From Microlunatus antarcticus (lineage in GTDB: Bacteria > Actinomycetota > Actinomycetes > Propionibacteriales > Propionibacteriaceae): 64,000 nt of DNA. The notes beneath the pieces are model-generated. The model made no database searches, was not told the origin of the DNA, and saw nothing but the letters and a program-made list of their open reading frames with translations. Below, in pieces: positions 32,313 to 45,993 of the stretch (its first letter is position 1; each line of letters begins with the position of its first letter). The translations under genes and the position numbers were made by a program. The DNA is taken from positions 1,798,001 through 1,862,000 of the forward strand of contig NZ_JACHZG010000001.1 in assembly GCF_014193425.1 (NCBI RefSeq), read 5' to 3'.

Positions 32313-33848
32313 GTGGGGACGAGCGACCTGTACGTGGGCGGGGCCTGGCGGCCGGCGGCCGACGAGGCGACCCGCGACATCCGTTGCCCGGCGGACGATC
32401 GGCTGGTCGCGACCGTCAGCGAGGCGGGGCCGGAGGACACGCGGGCCGCGGTGGCCGCCGCACGCGCCGCTTTCGACGCCGGTCCCTGGCCGCGGACCGG
32501 CTCCGGCGAGCGGGGCGCCCTCCTGCACCGCGTGGCCGACCTGCTCGAGCGGGACACCGACGCGTACGCGCGGGCCGAGTCCGCCGACACGGGCAAGCGG
32601 CTGGTCGAGAGCCGCTACGACCTCGCCGACGTCGTCTCGGTCTTCCGCTACTTCGCCGGCCTCGCCGGCAGCGAGGCCGGCCGGGTCGTGGACGTCGGCC
32701 GGTCGGACGTGGTCAGCCGCGTGGTGCACGAGCCGATCGGCGTGTGCGCGCTGATCACCCCCTGGAACTACCCGCTGCTGCAGACGTCGTGGAAGGTCGC
32801 GCCCGCGCTGGCCGCGGGCTGCACGTTCGTGCTCAAGCCCAGCGAGCTGACCCCGTCGACGGCGGTCCTGCTGATGGCGACGCTGGCCGAGGCGGGCGTG
32901 CCCGCCGGCGTGGCCAACCTCGTCCTTGGGGCGGGCCCCGGCACCGGCGGCGTGCTCAGCGCCCACCCCGACGTCGACCTCGTCAGCTTCACCGGCGGCC
33001 TCGCCACCGGTCGGACGGTCATGGCCGCCGCGGCGCCGACGGTCAAGCGGGTCGCCCTCGAGCTGGGCGGCAAGAACCCGAACGTCGTCTTCGCCGACGC
33101 CGACCTCGAGACCGCGCTGGACTTCGCGCTGACCGCTGTGTTCCTGCACTCGGGGCAGGTCTGCTCCGCCGGCGCCCGGCTGCTGGTCGAGGACGCGATC
33201 GCCGACGCCTTCGTGACGGAGCTGGTCGGGCGCGCGGAGCAGATCCGCCTCGGCGGGCCGGAGGACGCGGACGCGGAGACCGGGCCCCTCATCTCGGCCG
33301 CGCACCGCGACAAGGTCGAGGCGTACGTCGCCGCCGGGCTCGCTGAGGGCGCAGTGCTCCGCTGCGGCGGCGTACGACCCGACGACCCCGCGCTCGCCGA
33401 CGGCTTCTACTACCGGCCCACCGTCCTCGACGGGTGCCGCAGCGACATGACGGTCGTGCGCGAGGAGTCGTTCGGGCCGGTGCTGACCGTCGAGCGCTTC
33501 TCCGGGGCCGACCGGGCCGCCGCCGAGGACGCGGCGGTCGCGCTGGCCAACGACTCCGACTACGGCCTCGCCGGCGCGGTGTGGACCGCCGACGCCGGCC
33601 GGGCCGAGCGCGTCGCGGGACGCCTGCGGATGGGCACGGTCTGGATCAACGACTACCACCCGTACGTCCCCCAGGCCGAGTGGGGCGGCTACAAGCAGTC
33701 GGGGGTCGGGCGCGAGCTCGGGCCGTCCGGGCTGGCCGAGTACCGCGAGACCAAGCACGTCTGGCACAACATCGCCCCGACGCCGCAGCGATGGTTCGCG
33801 CCCCGGACGCCACCGGGCGAGCAGCAGGACGGGGGAGCGGTCGCGTGA
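32313..33848 (+). CDS. betB: Betaine-aldehyde dehydrogenase-like aldehyde dehydrogenase
   Basis: A 511-residue NAD-dependent aldehyde dehydrogenase. [20 protein letters not shown] near residue 149 is the family signature for Rossmann binding, [12 protein letters not shown] near 250 holds the catalytic Glu, and [12 protein letters not shown] near 284 holds the catalytic Cys. With the choline dehydrogenase gene overlapping its stop and a betaine ABC transporter following, oxidation of betaine aldehyde to glycine betaine is the best call. The GTG at 32313 follows a GGGGAACC stretch; the upstream 202 bp separate it from the divergent dehydrogenase. Confidence 0.9.
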   Translation: MGTSDLYVGGAWRPAADEATRDIRCPADDRLVATVSEAGPEDTRAAVAAARAAFDAGPWPRTGSGERGALLHRVADLLERDTDAYARAESADTGKRLVESRYDLADVVSVFRYFAGLAGSEAGRVVDVGRSDVVSRVVHEPIGVCALITPWNYPLLQTSWKVAPALAAGCTFVLKPSELTPSTAVLLMATLAEAGVPAGVANLVLGAGPGTGGVLSAHPDVDLVSFTGGLATGRTVMAAAAPTVKRVALELGGKNPNVVFADADLETALDFALTAVFLHSGQVCSAGARLLVEDAIADAFVTELVGRAEQIRLGGPEDADAETGPLISAAHRDKVEAYVAAGLAEGAVLRCGGVRPDDPALADGFYYRPTVLDGCRSDMTVVREESFGPVLTVERFSGADRAAAEDAAVALANDSDYGLAGAVWTADAGRAERVAGRLRMGTVWINDYHPYVPQAEWGGYKQSGVGRELGPSGLAEYRETKHVWHNIAPTPQRWFAPRTPPGEQQDGGAVA

Positions 33849-35554
33849 CGGAGCGCTACGACGTCGTCATCGTCGGCGGCGGGTCGGCCGGCTGCGTGCT
33901 GGCCAACCGGCTGAGCGCCGACCCGGACGTGACGGTGCTGCTGCTGGAGGCTGGGCGCAGCGACTTCCGCCTCGACCCCCTGATCCACATGCCGGCCGCG
34001 CTGCCGTACCCGATCGGCAACCGGCTCTACGACTGGCGCTACTCCTCCGAGCCGGAGCCGTTCATGAACGGCCGCACGATCCACCACGCACGCGGCAAGG
34101 TGCTCGGCGGCTCCAGCAGCATCAACGGGATGATCTTCCAGCGCGGCAACCCGGCCGACTACCAGCGCTGGGCGGCCGAGCCGGGGATGGCCGACTGGGA
34201 CTACGCGCACTGCCTGCCGTACTTCAAGCGGATGGAGACGTGCCTCGCCGGCGCGGACGCGTGGCGCGGGGGCAGCGGGCCGCTGGTGCTCGAGCGCGGA
34301 CCCGCCACCAACCCGCTCTTCGGCGCGTTCTTCGAGGCCGTGCAGCAGGCCGGCCACCACCTGACCGACGACGTGAACGGCTACCGGCAGGAGGGGTTCG
34401 CCCCCTTCGACCGGAACCTCCACCGCGGCCGCCGGCTGAGCGCGGCCCGGGCGTACGTGCACCCGGTGCGCTCGCGGCCCAACCTGACCGTCCGGACGCT
34501 GGCCCACGTCACCGGCCTGCGGACCCGGACCGTCGACGGCCGGCCCCGCGTGGTGGGCGTCGACTACCTGCGCGGCGGGCGGCGGCACAGCGTCGGGTCC
34601 GGTGAGGTCGTGCTGTCCGGCGGTGCGCTGGCGACGCCCCAGATCCTCCAGCTGTCCGGGATCGGGCCGGCCGATGTCCTGCGCCCGCTTGGCGTCGACG
34701 TCGTCGCGGACCTGCCCGGGGTCGGCGCCAACCTCCAGGACCACCTGGAGGTCTACATCCAGCACGCCAGCGTGCAGCCGGTCTCCATCGCCCCGTGGCT
34801 CAAGCACCGCCACAAGCCGCGCGTGGCCGCGGAGTGGCTGTTCCTGCGCTCGGGCGTCGGGGCCAGCAACCACTTCGAGGCGGGCGGCTTCATCCGCAGC
34901 AACGACACGGTCGACTACCCGAACCTCATGTTCCACTTCCTGCCGATCGCCATCCGCTACGACGGGACGCGGCCGGCCTCGGAGCACGGCTACCAGGTGC
35001 ACATCGGACCGATGTACTCCGACTGCCGCGGCAGCGTGACGATCCGCAGCCGCGACCCGAAGGTCCACCCGGCGCTGCGCTTCAACTACCTCTCCACCCC
35101 CGACGACCGGCGCGAGTGGCTCGAGATGGTGGCCAAGGCGCGCGAGATCCTGGCGCAGCCCGCGTTCGCGGCGTTCAGCGGCGGCGAGATCTCGCCCGGA
35201 CCCGGCGTGCAGACCGACGCCGAGGTCCTCGACTGGGTGGCCCGCGACGCCGAGACCGCGCTGCACCCGTCCTGCACGGCGGCGATGGGGACCGGCGACC
35301 AGGCCGTCCTCGACCCGGCCGACCTGCGGGTGCACGGCGTCGACGGGCTACGGGTCGTGGACGCGTCGACCTTCCCCTACGTCCCGAACGGCAACATCTA
35401 CGCCCCGGTCATGATGCTCGCCGAGCGCGCGGCCGACCTGATCGCCGGGCGGACGCCGCTGGCGCCCGAGCACGTCCCCTACTACCGCTACCGCGCGGGC
35501 GACCCGCTCTACCCGCCGGGCGACGCCCGCAACGCGACCGAGGTGGCCGCATGA
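33845..35554 (+). CDS. betA: Choline dehydrogenase (GMC oxidoreductase)
   Basis: A 569-residue FAD-dependent GMC enzyme. It begins with the dinucleotide motif [18 protein letters not shown] at residue 7, then [20 protein letters not shown] near residue 82 and [20 protein letters not shown] near 260 (the second GMC signature). The C-terminal HPSCTAAMG and [11 protein letters not shown] segments carry the active-site His and the conserved Asn. Oxidation of choline to betaine aldehyde fits both sequence and the aldehyde dehydrogenase gene whose stop overlaps its GTG start by four bases. Other GMC alcohol oxidases look similar, so context carries weight. Confidence 0.9.
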   Translation: MTERYDVVIVGGGSAGCVLANRLSADPDVTVLLLEAGRSDFRLDPLIHMPAALPYPIGNRLYDWRYSSEPEPFMNGRTIHHARGKVLGGSSSINGMIFQRGNPADYQRWAAEPGMADWDYAHCLPYFKRMETCLAGADAWRGGSGPLVLERGPATNPLFGAFFEAVQQAGHHLTDDVNGYRQEGFAPFDRNLHRGRRLSAARAYVHPVRSRPNLTVRTLAHVTGLRTRTVDGRPRVVGVDYLRGGRRHSVGSGEVVLSGGALATPQILQLSGIGPADVLRPLGVDVVADLPGVGANLQDHLEVYIQHASVQPVSIAPWLKHRHKPRVAAEWLFLRSGVGASNHFEAGGFIRSNDTVDYPNLMFHFLPIAIRYDGTRPASEHGYQVHIGPMYSDCRGSVTIRSRDPKVHPALRFNYLSTPDDRREWLEMVAKAREILAQPAFAAFSGGEISPGPGVQTDAEVLDWVARDAETALHPSCTAAMGTGDQAVLDPADLRVHGVDGLRVVDASTFPYVPNGNIYAPVMMLAERAADLIAGRTPLAPEHVPYYRYRAGDPLYPPGDARNATEVAA

Positions 35555-36576
35555 GCGGCGCGGCGCTGGAGGTGGAGCACCTCTGGAAGGTGTTCGGCCC
35601 CCGGGCGTCCCGCATCCCGGGCTCGCCGGAGGCCGACCTGCCGCGCGCCGAGCTGCGCGCCCGTACGGGCTGCACGGCGGCGGTGCGCGACGTGTCGTTC
35701 ACCGTGGCGCCGGGGGAGGTGTTCGTGGTCATGGGCCTGTCCGGCTCGGGCAAGTCCACGCTGGTGCGCTGCCTGACCCGGCTGGTCGAGCCGACCGCCG
35801 GCGCCGTCCGCATCGAGGGCGACGACGTCAGCACCATGACCCCCGCCCGGCTGCGGGACCTGCGCCGGCGCCACGTCGCCATGGTGTTCCAGCACTTCGG
35901 GCTGCTGCCGCACCGCCGGGTCATCGACAACATCGCCTTCGGGCTCGAGGTCCGCGGGGAGTCGCGGCGCGACCGGCTCGCGCGGGCCCAGGAGGTCGTC
36001 GACCTCGTCGGGCTGACGGGCAACGAGCAGTCGTTCCCCGACCAGCTGTCCGGCGGCATGCAGCAGCGGGTCGGTCTCGGTCGCGCGCTGGCCGCGGACC
36101 CGTCGCTGATCCTCTTCGACGAGCCGTTCTCCGCGCTGGACCCGCTGATCCGCCGCGACATGCAGAACGAGGTCGTCCGGCTGCACCGCGACATGGGCAA
36201 GACGATGGTCTTCATCACCCACGACCTCAGCGAGGCGCTCAAGCTGGGCGACCGGATCCTCGTGATGCGCGACGGGGAGGTGGTGCAGGTCGGGACGCCC
36301 GACGAGGTGGTGGGGGCGCCGGCCGACGACTACGTCCGCGACTTCGTCAGCGACGTGCCCAAGGCCCGCGTGCTGACGCTGCGCTGGCTGGTCCGCGACC
36401 CGGGCGACGACCCCGTGTGCGACGGCAGCCCGCTGCCGGTGCAGACCCTCGTCGCCGACGCGGCCCACCGCGTGCTGTCCACCGACCTCCCGGTCCGCGT
36501 CGTCGACGGCGACCGCACCCTCGGCGTCGTGCACCGCGACGACGTCCTCGCCCTGCTGGGCGCCGGCCCGCGATGA
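35551..36576 (+). CDS. proV: Glycine betaine/proline ABC transporter, ATP-binding subunit (ProV/OpuAA type)
   Basis: A 341-residue ATPase. Walker [10 protein letters not shown] lies near residue 62, [16 protein letters not shown] near 168 is the signature loop and [20 protein letters not shown] near 188 is Walker B. The insertion before Walker A and the MGLSGSGKS wording are typical of betaine importers. A C-terminal regulatory domain (after residue 255) is short, about one CBS-like unit. It is followed seven bases later by the permease gene and overlaps betA by four bases, so the operon runs from betB to the binding protein. Confidence 0.93.
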   Translation: MSGAALEVEHLWKVFGPRASRIPGSPEADLPRAELRARTGCTAAVRDVSFTVAPGEVFVVMGLSGSGKSTLVRCLTRLVEPTAGAVRIEGDDVSTMTPARLRDLRRRHVAMVFQHFGLLPHRRVIDNIAFGLEVRGESRRDRLARAQEVVDLVGLTGNEQSFPDQLSGGMQQRVGLGRALAADPSLILFDEPFSALDPLIRRDMQNEVVRLHRDMGKTMVFITHDLSEALKLGDRILVMRDGEVVQVGTPDEVVGAPADDYVRDFVSDVPKARVLTLRWLVRDPGDDPVCDGSPLPVQTLVADAAHRVLSTDLPVRVVDGDRTLGVVHRDDVLALLGAGPR

Positions 36577-36583
36577 CCACCCC

Positions 36584-38593
36584 GTGACGACCACAGCGCC
36601 GGCGCGTCCGACGGAGCAGGCCACGCCCGCTCCCGCCGAACCCGCGCCCGCCCGCCGGATCGTCACCAGGACGACGGCCCTGCTCGCGGTGCTCGTCGTC
36701 GGCGTCATGGTCGGGATCGCGCTGCAGGGCCGCGCGACCCTGGAGGTCGCCCGCTCCGACCTGTCCCCGTTCCAGGTCGGCGTCAACGGGCTGCGCGACT
36801 CCCTCGACGCCTCCCGCGGCAGCAGCGGGCTGCTGCGGGTCCTCGACGGGGTCGCCGGCGCGCTGAACGCGGTCATCGAGGCACTGCAGCACCTGGTCAG
36901 CGACGCACCGCCCGGGCGCCCGACCCCCGAGATCGGCTGGCTCGGGGTGGTCGCCCTCGCCGTCGTCGTCACCCTGGCCGTGGCCGGCTGGCGGCTCGCG
37001 GTGCTGACCGCACTGGTCTTCGCCGCGTTCGGGACGTTCGGCTACTGGCAGGAGAGCCTCGACACCCTGGTCGTCACGTTCGTCTCCGTCGTCCTCGTGC
37101 TGGTCGTCGGCCTCCCGCTCGGCGTGTGGATGGGGACGAGCCGCCGGGTGTCCCGGGTGGTCACCCCGGTGCTCGACGTGATGCAGACGCTGCCCTCGTT
37201 CGTCTACCTGCTGCCGGTCACCCTGTTCTTCGGCATCGGCGGTGCGCCGGCGGTCATCGCGACCTTCGTCTACGCCTTCCCGCCGGTCGTCCGGGTCACC
37301 GCCGAGGGCATCCGCGGTGTCGACCGCAGCGTGCTCGAGGCGACCGACTCGCTCGGCACGACGGGGGCGCAGCGGCTGCTGCGGGTGCTGCTGCCGATGT
37401 CGCGCCGCACCGTCCTCGTCGGGGTCAACCAGTCGGTGATGGCCGCGCTGTCCATGGTCACCATCGCCGCCTTCATCAACTCGCCCGGCCTCGGCGTGCC
37501 GGTGATCAGCGCGCTCGCCTCGCTCGACGTCGGCACGTCCTTCACCGCCGGCGTGCTCGTCGCCCTGGCCGCGGTCATGCTCGACCGCGTCACCACCGCC
37601 GCCGGCGAGCGGACCGGGCTGATGCGGACGCCGGCCGGCGTACGGCGTCGGCGGATCGGGCTCGGTGCGGCCGCGGTCATCGCCGTGGTCTGCGTCTACT
37701 ACTCCCACCTCTACCTCGCGCTGGCCCGGTTCCCGACCTCGCCGGACCTCGGTGGCCCGGTCGGGGCGGCGGCCCAGGGCGTGGCCGACGCCGTCGCGCT
37801 CCACGGCAGCGCCGTCACCGGACCGCTCTCGCAGGCGTTCACGGTCGTGCTGCTCAACCCGTTCCAGGCCCTGCTCGCGTCCTCGCCCTGGTGGCTCGTC
37901 GCCGCCGTCCTCGTCGCATGCTCCGCGCTGCTCGCCGGCTGGCGGGTCGGGGTCGTCGCGCTGGTCTGCGTCGGCGTCATCCTCGCCGTCGGCATCTGGC
38001 ACGAGGCGATGGTCACGCTGGCGACCGCGGTCGTCGGGTCCCTGCTCGTGGTCGTGCTGGCCCTCGTCGTGGGCGTGCTGATGGCGAACGACCGCCGGGT
38101 CGACCTCGTCGTCCGCCCGGTGCTCGACACCGCCCAGACCATCCCGGCCTTCGTCTACCTCGTCCCCGCGCTGGCCCTGTTCGGCTCGACCCGCTTCACC
38201 GCGATGGTCGCCGCCGTCATCTACGGGGCGCCCGTGGCGATCAAGCTCGTCTGCGACGGCATCCGCGGGGTCTCCCCGACGACCGTCGAGGCGGCACGTT
38301 CCACCGGGGCCACCCGCTGGCAGCTCGTGACCCGCGTCCAGCTGCCCATGGCCCGCAGCAGCGTCGCCCTGGCGGCCAACCAGGGGCTGCTCTACGTCTT
38401 CGCGGTCGTCGTCATCGGCGGCCTCGTCGGGGCGGGCGGGCTCGGCTACCTCGTGGTCGCCGGCTTCTCCCAGTCCGAGCTCTTCGGCAAGGGCGTCGCC
38501 GCCGGCGTCGCCATCGTCGCCCTCGCCATCCTGTTCGACCGCACGACCCAGGGCTGGGTCGCGCGGACCGGCTCTCGAGAGGAACACCAGTGA
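36584..38593 (+). CDS. proW: Double-length glycine betaine ABC transporter permease (two ProW domains fused)
   Basis: A 669-residue membrane protein made of two binding-protein-dependent permease domains in one chain. The EAA loop of the first is EATDSLGTTGAQRLLRVLLP near residue 258, and the second is EAARSTGATRWQLVTRVQLP near 569. Both halves have a DxxQTxPxFVYLxP segment (DVMQTLPSFVYLLPVT and DTAQTIPAFVYLVPAL). The usual ProW is about 330-350 residues, so this looks like a tandem fusion forming a pseudo-dimer with one ATPase homodimer. Its stop overlaps the start of the binding protein. Confidence 0.9.
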   Translation: MTTTAPARPTEQATPAPAEPAPARRIVTRTTALLAVLVVGVMVGIALQGRATLEVARSDLSPFQVGVNGLRDSLDASRGSSGLLRVLDGVAGALNAVIEALQHLVSDAPPGRPTPEIGWLGVVALAVVVTLAVAGWRLAVLTALVFAAFGTFGYWQESLDTLVVTFVSVVLVLVVGLPLGVWMGTSRRVSRVVTPVLDVMQTLPSFVYLLPVTLFFGIGGAPAVIATFVYAFPPVVRVTAEGIRGVDRSVLEATDSLGTTGAQRLLRVLLPMSRRTVLVGVNQSVMAALSMVTIAAFINSPGLGVPVISALASLDVGTSFTAGVLVALAAVMLDRVTTAAGERTGLMRTPAGVRRRRIGLGAAAVIAVVCVYYSHLYLALARFPTSPDLGGPVGAAAQGVADAVALHGSAVTGPLSQAFTVVLLNPFQALLASSPWWLVAAVLVACSALLAGWRVGVVALVCVGVILAVGIWHEAMVTLATAVVGSLLVVVLALVVGVLMANDRRVDLVVRPVLDTAQTIPAFVYLVPALALFGSTRFTAMVAAVIYGAPVAIKLVCDGIRGVSPTTVEAARSTGATRWQLVTRVQLPMARSSVALAANQGLLYVFAVVVIGGLVGAGGLGYLVVAGFSQSELFGKGVAAGVAIVALAILFDRTTQGWVARTGSREEHQ

Positions 38594-39582
38594 CTGCTCC
38601 GACCCGTAGGGCCCGTGCCCCGATCGCCCTGGCCGCGCTCGTCGCGACCGGCAGCCTCGTGCTGACCGCGTGCGGGGGCGGTGACATCAGCAGCGGTGCC
38701 GGCTCGGCGGCGGGCAACGGCTCGGCGCCCGCCTGCACGAGCACGATGAAGATGGCCGTCAACCCGTGGGTCGGCTACGAGGCGTCCGCGTACGTCGTCG
38801 GCGAGGTGGTCAAGCAGAAGCTCGGCTGCGAGGTGGAGTACCAGAACCTCAAGGAGGAGGTCTCCTGGCAGGGCTTCGGCAGCTCGGTCGACGTCGTGAT
38901 CGAGGACTGGGGCCACCCGGACCTGGAGAAGAAGTACGTCGAGTCGGCCAGCCCGACCGCCGTGATGGACGGGCCGAACGGCAACGTCGGGCAGATCGGC
39001 TGGTTCGTGCCGCCGTGGATGGCCGAGAAGTACCCCGACATCACCGACTACAAGAACCTCAACAAGTACGCGGAGATGTTCAAGACCACCGAGTCCGGCG
39101 GCCAGGGGCAGCTCCTCGACGGCGACCCGTCGTACGTGACCAACGACGAGGCGCTGGTGAAGAACCTGGACCTCGACTACAAGGTCGTCTACGCGGGCAG
39201 CGAGGCGGCGCTGATCACCGCGTTCCGTCAGGCCGAGCAGGAGAAGAAGCCGCTGATCGGCTACTTCTACTCCCCGCAGTGGTTCCTCTCCGAGGTCAAG
39301 CTCGCCAAGGTGAACCTGCCGCCGTACGTCGACGGCTGCGACGCCGACCCGGAGAAGATCGCCTGCGACTACGCCTCGACGCCGCTGCAGAAGGTCGTCG
39401 CGAAGGAGTTCGTGGACTCGGGCAGCCCCGCGTACCAGGTGGTCCACAAGTTCACCTGGACCAACGACGACCAGAACGTGGTCGGCAAGTACATCGCCGA
39501 GGACAAGATGGCGCCGGAGGCCGCGGCCGACAAGTGGATCGCCGACAACCCGGACAAGGTCGCCGCCTGGCTCCCGGCCTGA
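38590..39582 (+). CDS. proX: Glycine betaine ABC transporter, substrate-binding lipoprotein (OpuAC/ProX type)
   Basis: A 330-residue exported lipoprotein. Residues 1-25 form a lipoprotein signal ending LVLTACGGG, and the mature part has KMAVNPWVGYEASAYVVGEV near residue 50, VIEDWGHPDLEKKY near 98 and IGYFYSPQWFLSEVKLAKVN near 222, matching betaine binding proteins whose aromatic box holds the trimethylammonium group. The GTG start overlaps the permease stop by four bases. It is the last gene of the betB-betA-transporter operon and faces the convergent Rieske ferredoxin gene 18 bp away. Confidence 0.92.
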   Translation: MTAPTRRARAPIALAALVATGSLVLTACGGGDISSGAGSAAGNGSAPACTSTMKMAVNPWVGYEASAYVVGEVVKQKLGCEVEYQNLKEEVSWQGFGSSVDVVIEDWGHPDLEKKYVESASPTAVMDGPNGNVGQIGWFVPPWMAEKYPDITDYKNLNKYAEMFKTTESGGQGQLLDGDPSYVTNDEALVKNLDLDYKVVYAGSEAALITAFRQAEQEKKPLIGYFYSPQWFLSEVKLAKVNLPPYVDGCDADPEKIACDYASTPLQKVVAKEFVDSGSPAYQVVHKFTWTNDDQNVVGKYIAEDKMAPEAAADKWIADNPDKVAAWLPA

Positions 39583-39600
39583 CGGGTCAGGCCGGAGGCA

Positions 39601-39942
39601 TCAGGACAGCGTGACGCCCGGGGGGAGGTTCGGGGTGTCGGAGGACTCCTCGACGAAGATCTCGTCGCCCTCGACCACCACCCGGTGCGTCCGCACGCCC
39701 CGCTTGGCCGGCGGCTGGTCGACCTCGCCCGTCCGGAGGTCGAAGGTCGAGGCATGCAAGGGGCACTCGACCCGGCAGTCCTCGAGCCAGCCGTCGGCGA
39801 GCGACGCGTCCTGGTGGGTGCACGTGTCGTCGATGGCGTACAGCGCGCCGTCGTCGGTGCGGAACACCGCGATCGGCGGCGAGGTCTCGAGGCGGACGGC
39901 CTCGCCGGGGGACAGGGACGACACGGGTCCGACCTTCAGCAC
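39601..39942 (-). CDS. Rieske [2Fe-2S] ferredoxin (non-heme oxygenase electron carrier)
   Basis: A 113-residue Rieske ferredoxin. The two cluster motifs are TCTHQD near residue 40 and CPLHAS near 60, giving the C-x-H and C-x-x-H ligands, a short form typical of ferredoxins that feed ring- or amine-hydroxylating oxygenases. A reductase and an oxygenase gene follow divergently 74 bp to the right, completing a three-component system. The start is ATG at 39942. It converges with the binding protein gene. Confidence 0.9.
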   Translation of the reverse strand: MLKVGPVSSLSPGEAVRLETSPPIAVFRTDDGALYAIDDTCTHQDASLADGWLEDCRVECPLHASTFDLRTGEVDQPPAKRGVRTHRVVVEGDEIFVEESSDTPNLPPGVTLS

Positions 39943-39962
39943 ACGCCGAGCCTATCGCTTGA

Positions 39963-39974
39963 CCTGTCTCGCAT
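39963..39974 (+). promoter_or_regulatory. Copy of the CCTGTCTCGCAT word upstream of the Rieske reductase gene
   Basis: An exact 12-bp copy of the right arm of the inverted repeat at 30842-30883. It lies in the 74-bp gap between the divergent Rieske ferredoxin (39942) and reductase (40017) genes, 42 bp before the latter. A second weak half-site GCATCAGGATTG follows. Likely bound by the same regulator as the BCCT site. Confidence 0.55.
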
Positions 39975-40016
39975 GACGCATCAGGATTGCGCTATTACTA
40001 ATTCGGGAGACGTGCG

Positions 40017-41249
40017 ATGAGATCGCTGCTCGTGATCGGGAACGGCCTCGCCGGCCTGTCCGCCGTCCGCGCGGCGCGCGAGCTCGGGTTCACGGGCCCG
40101 GTGCAGGTGCTCGGGGCCGAGCCGGGCCGCCCGTACGACCGGCCTCCGCTGTCGAAGGACTACCTCGCCGGCCGCGCGTCGGCCGCCGACCTCGAGCTGG
40201 ACGCGCCGCAGGAGGACCTCGGCGCGGAGTGGCTGACGGGGTCGGCCGTGTCGCTCGAGCCGGGGCGCGTCGTGACGGCGGACGGGCAGGTCCTGACCGC
40301 GGACGGGATCGTCCTGGCGACCGGGGCCCGGGCCCGGACGCTCCCGCAGCTGCCGCACACCAGCGAGAACGTCGTGGTCCTGCGGACACGGCAGGACGCC
40401 GAACGGCTGCGGGCCGAGCTCGTGCCCGGGCACCACCTCGTCGTCGTCGGCGCCGGGCTGGTCGGGTGCGAGGTCGCCGCCACCGCGGCCGAGCTGGGCT
40501 GCCGGGTCACGCTGCTCACCCCCGAGGAGGCGCCGCTCGCCCGGGTCGTCGGCGCGGAGCTCGCGCCCCGCCTCGTCGAGCTGCACCGCGACCGCGGCGT
40601 CGACGTCCGGACGGAGGTGTCGGTCCTCGGTGCCGACGTCGCGGACGGCCGGGTCACCAGCCTCGAGCTCGACGGCGGCGAACGGCTGCCCGCCGACGTC
40701 GTCCTCGTGGCCGTCGGGGCCGCGCCGGAGACGGAGTGGCTGCTGGGCGCCGGGATCGACCTCGCCGACGGCGTGCGGTGCGACGCGTCGGGCCGGGTGC
40801 TCGCTGACGGCAGTCCCGTGCCGGGCCTCGTGGCGGTGGGCGACTGCGCGGCGTGGTGGGACCCGCACCTGGAGCGGCACCACCGCGCCCAGCACTGGAC
40901 CGACGCCCTGGAACGTCCCGGTCGTGCGGTGGCCGCGCTCCTCGGTGTGCCATCACCGGTCCGCAAGCCCTACCTGCCGTACTTCTGGTCGGATCAGCAC
41001 GGCCACCGGATCCAGGCGGCCGGCTACCCGTCGCTCGCCGACGCGGTGGAGGTCGAGACCGACCTGGGCGAGCAGGGCTTCCTCGCGGTCTACCGCCGCG
41101 CGGGCGTACCGGTCGCGGTCCTCTCGCTCGACCAGCCGCGACCGTTCGTGCGCTGGCGCAAGACGTTGGTCGCCAGCCTCGGCCAACGGGCCGAGACCCC
41201 CGCCGCTGAAACCCCCGCCACGACCCCAGCACGAGGAGCAGCCGCATGA
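40017..41249 (+). CDS. FAD-dependent ferredoxin reductase
   Basis: A 410-residue reductase of the kind that passes electrons from NAD(P)H to a Rieske ferredoxin. It starts SLLVIGNGLAGLSAVRAARE (residues 3-22, FAD binding), has RPYDRPPLSKDYLAG near residue 39, a NAD-binding VVVGAGLVGCEVAATAAE near 141, and VAVGDCAAWWDP near 271 (flavin C-terminal motif). The order matches ferredoxin reductases of phenylpropionate-type dioxygenases. It overlaps the start of the oxygenase gene by four bases, so the two act together. Confidence 0.92.
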   Translation: MRSLLVIGNGLAGLSAVRAARELGFTGPVQVLGAEPGRPYDRPPLSKDYLAGRASAADLELDAPQEDLGAEWLTGSAVSLEPGRVVTADGQVLTADGIVLATGARARTLPQLPHTSENVVVLRTRQDAERLRAELVPGHHLVVVGAGLVGCEVAATAAELGCRVTLLTPEEAPLARVVGAELAPRLVELHRDRGVDVRTEVSVLGADVADGRVTSLELDGGERLPADVVLVAVGAAPETEWLLGAGIDLADGVRCDASGRVLADGSPVPGLVAVGDCAAWWDPHLERHHRAQHWTDALERPGRAVAALLGVPSPVRKPYLPYFWSDQHGHRIQAAGYPSLADAVEVETDLGEQGFLAVYRRAGVPVAVLSLDQPRPFVRWRKTLVASLGQRAETPAAETPATTPARGAAA

Positions 41250-42501
41250 CCGCCGTCGACACCCAGGACCCGCAGGCCGTCGAGCAGAGCCTGGCCGCGG
41301 GCGGGCACATGGTCTCCACCCGGATCTCGGACAGCCTCATCTCGACCCTGCCCGGCTGCAGCTACGTCGACGAGGGCGTCTTCACCGCCGAGCAGGCGCG
41401 GTTCCTCGAGTCGATGTGGTTCTGCGCCGTCCGCGCCGAGGACCTGACCGGTCCGGGCGCGTTCAAGACGGTGCAGGTCGGGCGCGAGAGCGTGATCATC
41501 ACCCGCAACCGCAAGGGCGAGATCCGCGCCTTCCTGAACGTCTGCCGCCACCGCGGGGTGCAGCTGTGCACCGAGCCCGAGGGCCAGCTCAAGCGGTCGA
41601 TCCAGTGCATGTACCACGCGTGGACCTACGACCTCGACGGTCGCCTGATCGCCGCGCCCAACCTGACGAAGATGCCCGACGTCGACCGCGACACGTACGC
41701 GCTGGCGAAGCCGCACGTGCGGGAGTACCTGGGCTACGTGTGGGTCTGCCTCGCCCCGGAGGCGCCCTCCTTCGAGGACGAGGTGATGGGCGCGGTCGGC
41801 GAGCGGCTCGGCGACGCGCACCTGATCGACGGCTACGACGTCGCCCACCTCAAGGTGGGCCGCCGCGTCGTCTACGACGTGAAGGCCAACTGGAAGCTCA
41901 TCGTCGAGAACTTCATGGAGTGCTACCACTGCGCGACGATCCACCCCGAGCTGACGGAGGTCCTGCCCGAGTTCGCCGACGGTCTGGCTGCGCAGGTGTT
42001 CGTGGGCCACGGGGCGGAGTTCGGCGAGCAGATCCAGGGCTTCACCGTCGACGGCTCGGAGGGCCTGGACCGCATCCCCGGCATCACCGCCGACCAGGAC
42101 CGGCGCTACTACGCCATCACGATCAAGCCGAACGTGTTCATCAACCTCGTGCCCGACCACGTGATCCTGCACCGGATGTTCCCGGTGGCGGCCGACCGCA
42201 CGATCGTCGAGTGCGACTGGCTCTACCTGCCGTCGGTCGTCGACGAGGGCCGTGACCTGGACGCCTCGGTCGAGCTCTTCCACCGGGTCAACCAGCAGGA
42301 CTTCGACGCCTGCGAGCGCTGCCAGCCCGCGATGGGCTCCCGCGTCTACGCCGACGGTGGCGTCCTCACCCCGAGCGAGCACCACATCGGCGCGTTCCAC
42401 GACTGGGTGCTGGACCACGTCGGCCCGGAGATCGAGCACGCCCGGGCCGCGCAGCGCGTGCCCGAGCGGATCGTCCCGGCCCGGCCGGGGTCGGTCTCGG
42501 G

Positions 42502-42520
<19 letters not shown>
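41246..42520 (+). CDS. gbcA: Rieske-type oxygenase, probably glycine betaine monooxygenase (GbcA-like)
   Basis: A 424-residue Rieske non-heme iron oxygenase. The cluster motifs are NVCRHRGVQLC near residue 93 and CMYHAWTYDLDG near 119, and the mononuclear iron ligands are expected in WKLIVENFMECYHCATIHPE near 217. It resembles the GbcA/choline monooxygenase group, which removes a methyl group from glycine betaine giving dimethylglycine and formaldehyde. The dimethylglycine oxidase gene nearby supports that. Related enzymes act on stachydrine or carnitine, so substrate is not proven. Its end overlaps the convergent IclR gene by 19 bp. Confidence 0.82.
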
Positions 42521-45875
<3,355 letters not shown>

Positions 45876-45889
45876 CCCGCGAGCCGCCG

Positions 45890-45986
45890 AACGCTCCCTG
45901 AGCTCGTCGAAGGGCCCCGCAGGGGTTGGCGTTTCTCGACGGGACGCTGACCTCTTCGAGGCCCTTCGACAGGCTCAGGGAGCGTT
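45890..45986. repeat. Inverted pair of the CCTTCGACAGGCTCAGGGA repeat between convergent genes
   Basis: A divergent copy (45890-45933, right half differs) and a near-full copy (45943-45986) face each other between the dimethylglycine oxidase and Bcr/CflA genes. The right copy, read on the minus strand, differs from the 44-bp copy at 11766 by two bases. Each copy is closed by AACGC/GCGTT arms. As at 11763, the place is a convergent gene junction, fitting a two-way terminator. Confidence 0.8.
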
Positions 45987-45993
45987 CTCTGGC

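Noticed and set aside
36347-38587. 746-codon open frame opposite the betaine permease gene
   Set aside because: Mirror of GC3 bias; Asp/Gly/Arg/His-rich low-complexity protein with no motif, while the plus strand is a clear permease.
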